Assembly: GCA_024653795.1 (NCBI GenBank)
Contig: JANLHY010000744.1
Span: forward strand, 1-5,992
DNA length: 5,992 bases
Source: Candidatus Brocadiaceae bacterium
GTDB taxonomy: Bacteria > Planctomycetota > Brocadiia > Brocadiales > Brocadiaceae
Reading direction: 5' to 3'
Both the position numbers and the translations under genes were made by a program. The notes below the pieces were generated by a model that saw only the letters and a list, made by a program, of their open reading frames with translations, ran no database searches and had not been told where the DNA came from. Positions 1-5,714 of this stretch are shown in pieces. Every line of letters begins with the position of its first letter. The first letter of the stretch is position 1.

Positions 1-1406
1 ACATCTCGTATCATTTTGTCCTTCATCTGATCAAGTGTCAATAATTCTTTATAAGCTTTTTCTAAATTGCTGCTTTGTATTTCCAGTTCCTGATTAATAC
101 GAACAAGGTCTTTAGTCCTTTCCTCCACAGTTTTTTCCAGATTAGTTGTATAGTCCTTGAGTATTTGCGTTTTTTCCTCCAGTTTACTTGCCATCATATT
201 AAAGGAATTAGACAACTCTCCGATTTCATCATAAGAGGCGATTTTTATACGTTTACTGTAATCTCCTTCAGAGATACTTTTTGTTATCTCCGTAAGGTAC
301 AAAATAGGGCCTGATATTTTTTTCCCAAAGAAAAAAGCAGAAGAGATGACTGCGATTGTCACTATTAACATGATTGAAGAAACAATTGTATGAAGTCTTT
401 TAACTGGTCCATAACCTTCACTCACATCAATTTCTGCAATAACACCCCAGTTAAGTTCTGGAATCCATTGCCAGAAACCCAGTACCTGAGTGCCTCGATA
501 ATCTATGTACCCCTCTCCATCATATCCACTATTTCCTTTCAGACAGGCTTCGACGCTCCTCGTAAATTTCCCTGTTGCAGGTTCTATTACTCTGAGTTCG
601 AGAGTCGTTCTTTGCTGGACGATACCAAAATCTTTAAGGTCTTTTAAATACTTGGATTCAGAAAGCATAAATCCGTTTTTATTGATCAGATAGGTTTCAC
701 CTGTTTCTCCCAGTCGAACGCTCCTCATGAGTTTGCTGATCTCCATTACATCCACTCTCAGACATACCATACCGATAACCTTATGCTCATAAATAACTGG
801 TGTTGAGATGTAGAGGGTTGGCGTACCCAGTTCGAGTTTCCCGTATTCATTTTCCAATGGAATCACAGAAGGTGAAATATCCGATACAAAGGTACTGCCG
901 CTAACGGCCTTTTGGAAGAACTCAAACCCTGCCACATTGGTAATTAGTTTTCCGGTTGATGTTGTAACCTTTAAATCCCCATGACGGTCGCAAATGAAGA
1001 TTTCTTTATAGCCATAAGCCTCTCTGAGTGTATTTAAGTGATGCAGCAACCTATAAAAATTTTCACTTCCCTCGGATTTATAGATAACACCAGGTACATT
1101 AGGGTTTTCGGCGACAATCCTGGCATCTGCCTTTCTCTCTTCAATCCATCGCACAATGAGTTCCGTCTGCTTGTTACCAACACCTTCGAGGTTTTGTATC
1201 AGTGCGGCCTGTAATGCTTTTTTTTCAGTGGGATAAACGAATACCCTCATGATAAAAATAGGAAACACGGCAAGCAGGATTGAAGAGATGATAATCTTCG
1301 TTCTGATAGACTTGTAAGAAGGAATATGAAATTTCCTCAGTATGATAAGGAAGCTATTTTGCTGGATTAAGTATTTTTGCAGAATCTGTTTTATGACAGT
1401 ATTCAT
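1..1406 (-). CDS. Sensor histidine kinase (Cache-HAMP), C-terminus cut by window edge
   Basis: The reading frame is open to the window edge and shows 468 complete residues. After a basic N-terminus, a first membrane segment lies at about residues 37-57. A periplasmic sensor region follows to about 335 and looks like a double Cache domain; its second lobe has the typical GETGETYLINKNG motif at 233-245. A second membrane segment is at about 340-361. HAMP (about 361-412) begins KKISGPI and contains DEIGELSNSFN. A coiled coil runs to about 455. The last visible residues, LDQMKDKMIRDV, normally lead straight into the SHELKTP phospho-acceptor box, so the dimerisation and ATPase domains should lie beyond the edge. 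The ATG is well constrained: an in-frame TAG lies ten codons upstream with no ATG, GTG or TTG between, although the ribosome-binding site is poor. Known of the family: it senses an external signal and phosphorylates a response regulator. The ligand cannot be told. The gene follows the radical SAM gene on the same strand after 134 bases. Confidence 0.9.
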   Translation of the reverse strand, partial: MNTVIKQILQKYLIQQNSFLIILRKFHIPSYKSIRTKIIISSILLAVFPIFIMRVFVYPTEKKALQAALIQNLEGVGNKQTELIVRWIEERKADARIVAENPNVPGVIYKSEGSENFYRLLHHLNTLREAYGYKEIFICDRHGDLKVTTSTGKLITNVAGFEFFQKAVSGSTFVSDISPSVIPLENEYGKLELGTPTLYISTPVIYEHKVIGMVCLRVDVMEISKLMRSVRLGETGETYLINKNGFMLSESKYLKDLKDFGIVQQRTTLELRVIEPATGKFTRSVEACLKGNSGYDGEGYIDYRGTQVLGFWQWIPELNWGVIAEIDVSEGYGPVKRLHTIVSSIMLIVTIAVISSAFFFGKKISGPILYLTEITKSISEGDYSKRIKIASYDEIGELSNSFNMMASKLEEKTQILKDYTTNLEKTVEERTKDLVRINQELEIQSSNLEKAYKELLTLDQMKDKMIRD

Positions 1407-1428
1407 TCTATAAGTTATTCCGTTTAAG

Positions 1429-1447
1429 TCCCCCTAACAAAGGGGGA
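1429..1447. repeat. C5/G5 hairpin in the radical SAM-kinase gap
   Basis: TCCCCCT and AGGGGGA form a perfect 7-base-pair stem around the loop AACAA. It lies 23 bases upstream of the kinase start and 86 bases past the radical SAM stop. On the minus strand no T-run follows, so it is a weak candidate for a Rho-independent terminator. A closely related sequence appears at 4534-4549 (CCCCCTTTGCTAAGGG) and half of it at 4793-4800, which suggests a dispersed intergenic repeat. The rest of the 134-base gap shows no gene and no convincing promoter. Confidence 0.6.
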
Positions 1448-1540
1448 TTCTCTATGCCATACATCATATAACCCGCATGAATAAAATGGAAATTCCTATA
1501 CAATTAAAATAACAGATTCCACGGATTGTTTCTATTAGGA

Positions 1541-3421
1541 TTAATTTCTGACAAAAGAAGGGATATTTTTCATGTATTGATCAATCAGTTCACCAGTAAT
1601 TTCTGTAACACGCTCCTTAATAGCATAGGCCTCGATCGTTTTTTTTGCTCTACCTCTAACAAATATTGGCGCCTTTTCCAGACGTTGTTTTGCCTCCTCT
1701 GTCCATCTCGGTGGTGAAGGTATTTCTGTTTTTACCATCTCACCGGATGCCTTCAGATATGCCTGGAATTTTGTAATGATACCCTCGTTTCTGCTAGTCC
1801 GGTCACCCAGAAATGACTTGATTTGATCAATGACTTCTTTTTTATGTGCACTTTTTAGCTTTTCTTTGGCTTTGTCCCATGCATCCATACGGAGTTCGTC
1901 AAATCCGATATTTTTGATGCGTTTAGAAGCAAGCTTCATAGACTCATCCCGTATCTCAGAGAGAAAACTGGAGGTGATTTCCTTATAACCGTGCAGACGT
2001 GCCTTTTTCTGCATAAGTTTGTATATGCCAGGCCGAACAAAGTCAGGGGCACATTCCACGCGTTTCCGGGCTTCATCTGTCCATGGGATTTCATCATATT
2101 GCTGCAATTGGTCGTTACTCTCGATTCGATGTGTATCTTCGTCTTCATTCATAGATTTGGGGAATGCTGTCTTCTTATTTGCCATCATTTCTTCGCGTGC
2201 AGCCTTCATTATTTCTAATGTTATTTCCTGATAATTATTTTTTACAGCAAAGCGTTCAACATTTTTGATGACCATGCCTCGTCCAAAAGAAGGGATTTGT
2301 TTGAGGATACTTTTTGCCTCAGGACTCCAGTTCATGGTGAAATTCTCTTCCGTGCCAAATGTTTCCGATGTGGACAGCCGGATGACCTTGTTACCGTATT
2401 TACCAGGGACGTAATTACACCATCCATCCTCGTCCATCTGGTTCCCCGTAGTGGCCAGCGCACGTGCGCGGCATCCCTTGCAAATATCCATAAATTCACA
2501 TACGCCGCACCTGCCATTGAGGCTGGCATGCCGCAAGGTTTGGAAATCGGCGGTATCTTTCCAGATTTCAACAAAACTTCTTTCTCTCACATTGCCAGAA
2601 ATATTGGGCATATAAGGACAGGGAGTGACTTTGCCTTCGGGAGTAATCCTGCAATAGTGTGTGCCAGCTGGGCAGCCACCCGCATAAGCCCTGACAAGCG
2701 GAGAAGCGCTGTCGTGTTCATAGACAATCCTCCGATAGTGAGGAGCGCATTTAGCGCCCACCATCATCTTTCCGTGATATTTATTTTGTATTTCAAAAAG
2801 TTGGTGCAATGCCTGGTCGTACTGTTGTGGCGTAATATCTGTCAGGTCTTGTCCTTTTCCGGTACACACAAGAAAAAACAGGTTAAAGACCTTAGCGCCG
2901 AGATTGTAAGAAAATTCAATAATATTGGGGATTTCTTTAAAATTTTCTTTGGTGACTGTGGTCTGTATTTGAAACTCAATCCCCTGTCTGTGACATGCCT
3001 CAATTCCATTAAGGGTATTATCCCAGGCGCCTGGAATTCCCCTGAATTTATCATGCCTTTCAGGCACGACCGAGTCAAGACTGATGCCAACCCCCGTTAC
3101 CCCGCATTGTTTGAGTTTCCTGGCAATATCATCGTCGATCATATTCCCATTGGTTCCCAGTACTACCATCATTCCTTTCTGTGAGGCATAGGAGGATAGG
3201 TCGTAGATGTCTTTTCTTAACAAAGGTTCTCCGCCTGTAAGTATCAATAACAGGTTTGGATTAAGCTCGGACATTTGGTCTATGAGCTTATATCCTTCCT
3301 GCGTGCTGAGTTCATTGGCAGATTGTTTGGTTAAAGCATTTGCATCAAGATAGCAATGGCTGCAGCGGAGGTTGCACCGATAGGTCGTGTTCCATGAGAT
3401 TGCGTATGGTTTATAGTTCAT
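1541..3421 (-). CDS. Radical SAM/SPASM protein with four C-terminal PCP_red-like repeats
   Basis: The protein has 626 residues and is intact. The radical SAM core starts at once, with the cluster-binding cysteines C16, C20 and C23 in CNLRCSHC, the SAM-contacting GGEP at 63-66 and SLDS at 114-117. A SPASM region follows with C250, C257, C268, C305, C308, C314, C317 and C335. CAPHY (225-229) and the CGVCEFMDICKGCRARA stretch resemble NirJ/AhbC/AhbD, which modify sirohaem-derived tetrapyrroles using SAM and iron-sulfur clusters. From residue 364 come four repeats like the C-terminal domain of protochlorophyllide reductase subunit B: about 364-410, 446-492, 513-557 and 573-617. Repeats 1, 2 and 4 keep the pattern W-(S/T)-x-EA...P-x-F-x-R...EIT; repeat 3 has lost most of it. 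NirJ/Ahb enzymes are typically under 400 residues, so the tail is an extension. The start is set by AAAGG with a 7-base spacer and an in-frame TAA nine codons upstream. Probably cytoplasmic. The substrate is unknown; a tetrapyrrole or a peptide are both possible. Confidence 0.92.
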   Translation of the reverse strand: MNYKPYAISWNTTYRCNLRCSHCYLDANALTKQSANELSTQEGYKLIDQMSELNPNLLLILTGGEPLLRKDIYDLSSYASQKGMMVVLGTNGNMIDDDIARKLKQCGVTGVGISLDSVVPERHDKFRGIPGAWDNTLNGIEACHRQGIEFQIQTTVTKENFKEIPNIIEFSYNLGAKVFNLFFLVCTGKGQDLTDITPQQYDQALHQLFEIQNKYHGKMMVGAKCAPHYRRIVYEHDSASPLVRAYAGGCPAGTHYCRITPEGKVTPCPYMPNISGNVRERSFVEIWKDTADFQTLRHASLNGRCGVCEFMDICKGCRARALATTGNQMDEDGWCNYVPGKYGNKVIRLSTSETFGTEENFTMNWSPEAKSILKQIPSFGRGMVIKNVERFAVKNNYQEITLEIMKAAREEMMANKKTAFPKSMNEDEDTHRIESNDQLQQYDEIPWTDEARKRVECAPDFVRPGIYKLMQKKARLHGYKEITSSFLSEIRDESMKLASKRIKNIGFDELRMDAWDKAKEKLKSAHKKEVIDQIKSFLGDRTSRNEGIITKFQAYLKASGEMVKTEIPSPPRWTEEAKQRLEKAPIFVRGRAKKTIEAYAIKERVTEITGELIDQYMKNIPSFVRN

Positions 3422-3428
3422 TTTAGAA

Positions 3429-3433
3429 CCTTT
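3429..3433 (-). promoter_or_regulatory. Ribosome-binding site of the radical SAM/PCP_red gene
   Basis: On the minus strand AAAGG lies seven bases before the ATG at 3421. With an in-frame TAA at 3446-3448 and no other start between, it fixes the beginning of the protein. Confidence 0.6.
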
Positions 3434-3498
3434 TACTACAGAGTTTTTAAGAAAACAACAACGAATAATAAATCATTGTGATTTAAAAAACAACAAAT

Positions 3499-3528
3499 TT
3501 TATCTGTTGTGTAATAGATTTATGTAAA
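3499..3528 (-). promoter_or_regulatory. Possible sigma70-type promoter for the radical SAM/PCP_red gene
   Basis: Read on the minus strand, TTTACA (3523-3528, five of six matches to TTGACA) is followed after 18 bases by GATAAA (3499-3504, four of six matches to TATAAT). This would give a 5' leader of about 70 bases. The surrounding gap is very AT-rich, so matches of this quality can arise by chance. Confidence 0.3.
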
Positions 3529-3576
3529 CTAAAATATATTGGTTTTAAATTTCTCAGGTATTCGGTATTATTCTCG

Positions 3577-3597
3577 AAATAGTATTGAATACTATTT
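3577..3597. promoter_or_regulatory. Perfect 21-base palindrome overlapping a TATAAT, possible operator
   Basis: AAATAGTATT and AATACTATTT are perfect 10-base arms around a single G. The last base is also the first base of a plus-strand TATAAT (3597-3602), which points towards the truncated radical SAM gene about 55-80 bases downstream. No good -35 sits at the right distance. The symmetry and size suit a dimeric repressor site, but I do not recognise the motif. The rest of the 3422-3656 gap is AT-rich, has stops in all plus-strand frames and shows no other structure that I can support. Confidence 0.35.
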
Positions 3598-3656
3598 ATA
3601 ATAATTTTCAGGGTTAATGATGTGAATTAATATTCCATAGTTCCTCTTTTAAATAG

Positions 3657-4268
3657 ATATTTCGTATTTCAAAATATAAATTGGAATTTAGGATAAGTCT
3701 CGATAGTCCTGTTGAGGCAGAGAACGACCAGATACAAGGTCACGGCTCTTTTCAGAGGACAGTTAATGGTATTCGATCATTCTTGCATGCGGGTTTCAAT
3801 CCCATTATGACAACTACTGACTGGTCAAAATACGGAAAGTTTGCGCAAGAAACCGATGCGGGATTTAGATCAGTGGTCTGTTCTCTCAGTGCCCCACAAT
3901 TGAGGTTAAAAATACTTCCTTTAGTCCTTATGGGACGCTGCGCTGAACTGATCAGACCTTACCACGAGGATGAACGAGTTACCGAGAAATGTTTTGATAA
4001 CTTTGATATAAACAGCTTGCAGTGCGCCAGCAGCCGAATAGTAACCAGTAAAGGGGTCTTTGTTTGTCCCATACTTATTAACGACACAAAGGCGTGGATG
4101 GGCTGGACTCTGAATGAATCCCTCATTCCGTATACGATGGAATCACCCGCTTGTTATACCTGCAGGACGTTTGGATTAACCTGCAAAAATGACGATTCAG
4201 TTTCATACGAAACCCGCCTCTCTCAAAATAATGAAGAAGTAAAGGTTATTGAGAAAGAAAACGTATAG
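3657..4268 (+). pseudogene. N-terminally truncated radical SAM/SPASM protein
   Basis: The frame opens after a TAG at 3654-3656. From about 3672 it reads like the middle of a radical SAM protein (KLEFRISLDSP, then ND.I.G.GSF...GI...AGFNP), continuing through LRLKILPL and ERVTEKCF to a complete SPASM-like end. Counting from the TTG at 3681 (195 residues), the later cysteines are C115, C129, C158, C161 and C168, in the contexts LQCASSRIVTSKGVFVCPIL and CYTCRTFGLTC. The CxxxCxxC cluster site and the first barrel strands, roughly 120-150 residues in relatives, are missing. They are not found in any frame of the AT-rich DNA upstream. The TTG has no ribosome-binding site, and the first ATG (residue 43) has none either. 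It is not a copy of the neighbouring radical SAM gene. A deletion remnant is most likely; a free-standing SPASM protein is the less likely alternative, though the remaining frame has no stops or frameshifts, so the loss would be recent. Confidence 0.72.
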
Positions 4269-4315
4269 TAAATTATGGAGTGCGTGCATATCCGGGGCAA
4301 TTACAGAGGTTGAGT

Positions 4316-4447
4316 TTGTTAATAAAGGCAATGGGTTTCTATGGGCTGGAGGTAATTAGCCGTTATTCTTATAAAGGGATGTTTATCGTGACGGATATAC
4401 AGAATCCTAGTACAGAAAAGACGTGCGGGCTTGGATGTTGTGAATGA
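4316..4447 (+). CDS. Speculative 43-residue Cys-rich small ORF
   Basis: A plus-strand frame runs without stops from 4253 to a TGA at 4445-4447. The best start is the TTG at 4316, with AGAGG six bases before it. An ATG at 4331 (38 residues) is the next option, and a further ATG follows at 4379. The C-terminus reads TEKTCGLGCCE, with three cysteines in the last seven residues; there is no signal peptide. I do not recognise the family. It begins 47 bases after the truncated SPASM gene on the same strand. It could be a small peptide gene, the tail of another decayed gene joined by the same deletion, or chance. Codon choice is unremarkable and an open frame of this length is not itself significant. 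Confidence 0.22.
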   Translation: MLIKAMGFYGLEVISRYSYKGMFIVTDIQNPSTEKTCGLGCCE

Positions 4448-4542
4448 TAAAAAAAGGCAGACCCAGAAAAAGGAAAGAGAAAAGGGGTAACAGTTCAGCC
4501 GACTCAAAGTAAAAGTAGAAGACAACCCCCTTGCCCCCTTTG
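4448..4542. other. Non-coding stretch with C-rich dispersed repeat
   Basis: This is a purine-rich stretch followed by two C-rich blocks (CCCCC at 4526-4530 and 4534-4538). The second runs into TTTGCTAAGGG, forming an imperfect hairpin related to the one at 1429-1447. I see no gene or promoter that I can support. Confidence 0.4.
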
Positions 4543-4592
4543 CTAAGGGATTGACAATAAATAACATGAAACACCTTCGTGTTGTTGTGCCA

Positions 4593-4735
4593 TCAGGGCT
4601 AAAGCCCCAGTATGGCGTGTACCCACTAACCCCAGCCTTAAGGCTGGGGTTAGTGCCTGTACTGAGACTGTCGAAGTGACGGTCTTATCGTTCGATTGAG
4701 CTCACGACGAAGTCTGAATTGGGCTTTAGCCCTGA
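4593..4735. repeat. Inner 15-base inverted repeat pair
   Basis: TCAGGGCTAAAGCCC (4593-4607) and GGGCTTTAGCCCTGA (4721-4735) are perfect reverse complements 113 bases apart, nested between the outer arms at 4543-4564 and 4779-4800. Each arm also contains its own short palindrome, GGGCTAAAGCCC, so two local hairpins or one long stem could form. Confidence 0.75.
4624..4655. repeat. Central 32-base perfect palindrome
   Basis: Sixteen-base arms meet at TT|AA with no loop. The outer half reads CACTAACCCCAGCC and its complement closes the right side. After a short interruption the flanks add GTAC/GTAC (4619-4622 and 4659-4662), lengthening the possible stem. It could form a very stable hairpin in RNA from either strand. 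Confidence 0.85.
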
Positions 4736-4800
4736 CAGTGCCTGATCTTCAAAGTATCGGACAACAAACTTGTTCAGATTATTTATTGTCAACCCCTTAG

Positions 4801-5526
4801 TTAATGGATACCCTTAATATTATTCTTTAAAAAATGTCCTGCCGCTGCATAATCTTGAGGTATTCCAATATCAAGAAAATTTCCTTTACTCTGAAAACCG
4901 TACAGTCCCTTGTTAATCCACAAGGGAAACATCTCCTGCTCCAATGAAATGTTAGTATTTGCCGGTATCGATTCCAGAAAGGTATTATTTAAAAGATACA
5001 CGCCCGCATTTATTAATCCCGGCCCGGTTTTCCTGCTTTTTTCTTCAAAAGATGCAATTTCTCCGTTCATCGACAACTGAACAGAACCGTAACGACTAAC
5101 ATCTGACGCCTCTGCCAGAAGCAAGGAAGCGGTTGCCTTCTTTGTGACGTGTTGGTTCAGAAAATTAATAAAGTCCACCTGGTAAAATGAATCACCATTT
5201 AAAACCAACACCGGTTCCGATTTTAATAGCGGGAATGCCAGTCTAAGTGCGCCTCCGGTTCCAAGAGTTGTCCGCTCCTGAGAATATAAAAGTGTAAGGC
5301 CTTTGTAATACTCACCGAAAGTTGCTTTTACCTGTTCTCCTAAATAACCTGTACATAATACAACTTTTTTTACTCCTGCCTGGCTTAACTGATCCAAAAG
5401 GTAAGCAATAAAAGGACGGTTATTTACTTCTGCCAGAACCTTTGGTCGGCCGGATACCACCGAACGGAGACGTGTCCCAAGCCCTCCTGCCAGAATGGCT
5501 GCTGTAATTTTCGATAATTTATTCAA
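4801..5526 (-). CDS. Sugar-1-phosphate nucleotidyltransferase (HddC/GlmU-like N-terminal fold)
   Basis: The 241-residue protein shows the nucleotidyltransferase signature ILAGGLGTRLR (11-21) with K29 in GRPKVLAEV, the base-binding LGTGGALR (88-95), NGDSF (110-114, with the metal-binding aspartate D112), INAGVYLL (172-179) and FLDIGIPQDY (217-226). This is the full single-domain length, with no acetyltransferase tail. The family transfers NMP from an NTP to a sugar 1-phosphate, giving an activated sugar for LPS, S-layer or capsule. The sequence most resembles HddC-type D-glycero-D-manno-heptose 1-phosphate guanylyltransferases, but the sugar and nucleotide cannot be fixed from sequence alone. 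The start is uncertain. The TTG at 5526 has no ribosome-binding site; an in-frame ATT at 5551-5553 has AAGGA six bases before it and would add nine residues. No in-frame ATG lies between the upstream stop and the signature. It lies downstream of the epimerase gene on the same strand, 188 bases away. Confidence 0.9.
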   Translation of the reverse strand: MNKLSKITAAILAGGLGTRLRSVVSGRPKVLAEVNNRPFIAYLLDQLSQAGVKKVVLCTGYLGEQVKATFGEYYKGLTLLYSQERTTLGTGGALRLAFPLLKSEPVLVLNGDSFYQVDFINFLNQHVTKKATASLLLAEASDVSRYGSVQLSMNGEIASFEEKSRKTGPGLINAGVYLLNNTFLESIPANTNISLEQEMFPLWINKGLYGFQSKGNFLDIGIPQDYAAAGHFLKNNIKGIH

Positions 5527-5571
5527 TAGTGTTAGTCTGTTATGTCCAGTAATGTAAATCCTTCATTCTTT

Positions 5572-5708
5572 GTAACAGTTTAGTTTTTTGAAAACATCAA
5601 TAGCTGAAAATACCTCTGTGACAATATGTAGCGGCAATTCATGAATTGCCGCTACATTGCATAATAACCACATTATTACTGGAATTTTTCAAAAAACTAA
5701 ACTGTTAC
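5572..5708. mobile_element. Small palindromic element with perfect 23-base terminal inverted repeats
   Basis: The ends 5572-5594 and 5686-5708 are perfect reverse complements (left arm begins GTAACAGTTTAGTTTTTTG). A 32-base perfect palindrome lies at the centre. The whole is 137 bases and encodes nothing recognisable. It occupies most of the gap between the epimerase stop, six bases away, and the nucleotidyltransferase start. It is built like the element at 4543-4800 but shares no sequence with it that I can see. A non-autonomous MITE is the likeliest reading; a large intergenic RNA stem is the alternative. Confidence 0.55.
5626..5657. repeat. 32-base perfect palindrome, REP-like
   Basis: ATGTAGCGGCAATTCA and its exact complement meet with no loop. 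Similar GGCAATTCATGAATTGCC cores are, from memory, common between genes in many environmental bacteria, so this is probably a dispersed repeat. On the minus strand it could slow transcription after the epimerase gene; no T-run follows directly. Confidence 0.8.
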
Positions 5709-5714
5709 CTTTCT

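Larger units (their letters stand above)
4543..4800. mobile_element. MITE-like element with 22-base terminal inverted repeats
   Basis: The ends 4543-4564 and 4779-4800 are inverted copies matching at 21 of 22 positions (CTAAGGG(A/G)TTGACAATAAAT plus AA). Inside lie a second inverted pair, TCAGGGCTAAAGCCC at 4593-4607 with its perfect complement at 4721-4735, and a central 32-base perfect palindrome at 4624-4655. The whole is 258 bases and encodes no protein I can recognise. The right end touches the stop codon of the nucleotidyltransferase gene. No target-site duplication is visible. It could be a non-autonomous element, a composite of dispersed palindromes, or a structured 3' region acting as a terminator for the minus-strand gene. 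Confidence 0.55.

Noticed and set aside
390..647. Plus-strand open frames inside the kinase gene
   Set aside because: They are antisense to a continuous minus-strand kinase frame with clear membrane segments and a HAMP domain, and they have no motifs of their own.
2297..3184. Long plus-strand open frame of 295 codons
   Set aside because: It lies wholly antisense to the radical SAM/PCP_red gene, whose motifs are unambiguous. Its translation has no recognisable domain and looks like a shadow of the coding strand.
3490..3510. Short inverted repeat ACAACA/TGTTGT
   Set aside because: Six-base arms around nine AT-rich bases are expected by chance in such DNA, so I did not call it an operator.
4486..4494. 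GTAACAGTT shared with the end of the 5572-5708 element
   Set aside because: The match is nine bases only and does not extend into the rest of the arm, so it is probably coincidental.
4319..4567. Minus-strand 82-codon open frame
   Set aside because: It overlaps the left end of the palindromic element and the Cys-rich plus-strand frame. The translation is of low complexity, with no domain and no ribosome-binding site that I could support.
4543..4800. CRISPR array or tRNA gene in the repeat-rich gap
   Set aside because: The repeats are inverted and nested; they are not direct repeats with regular spacers. No cloverleaf with a TTC T-loop is present.
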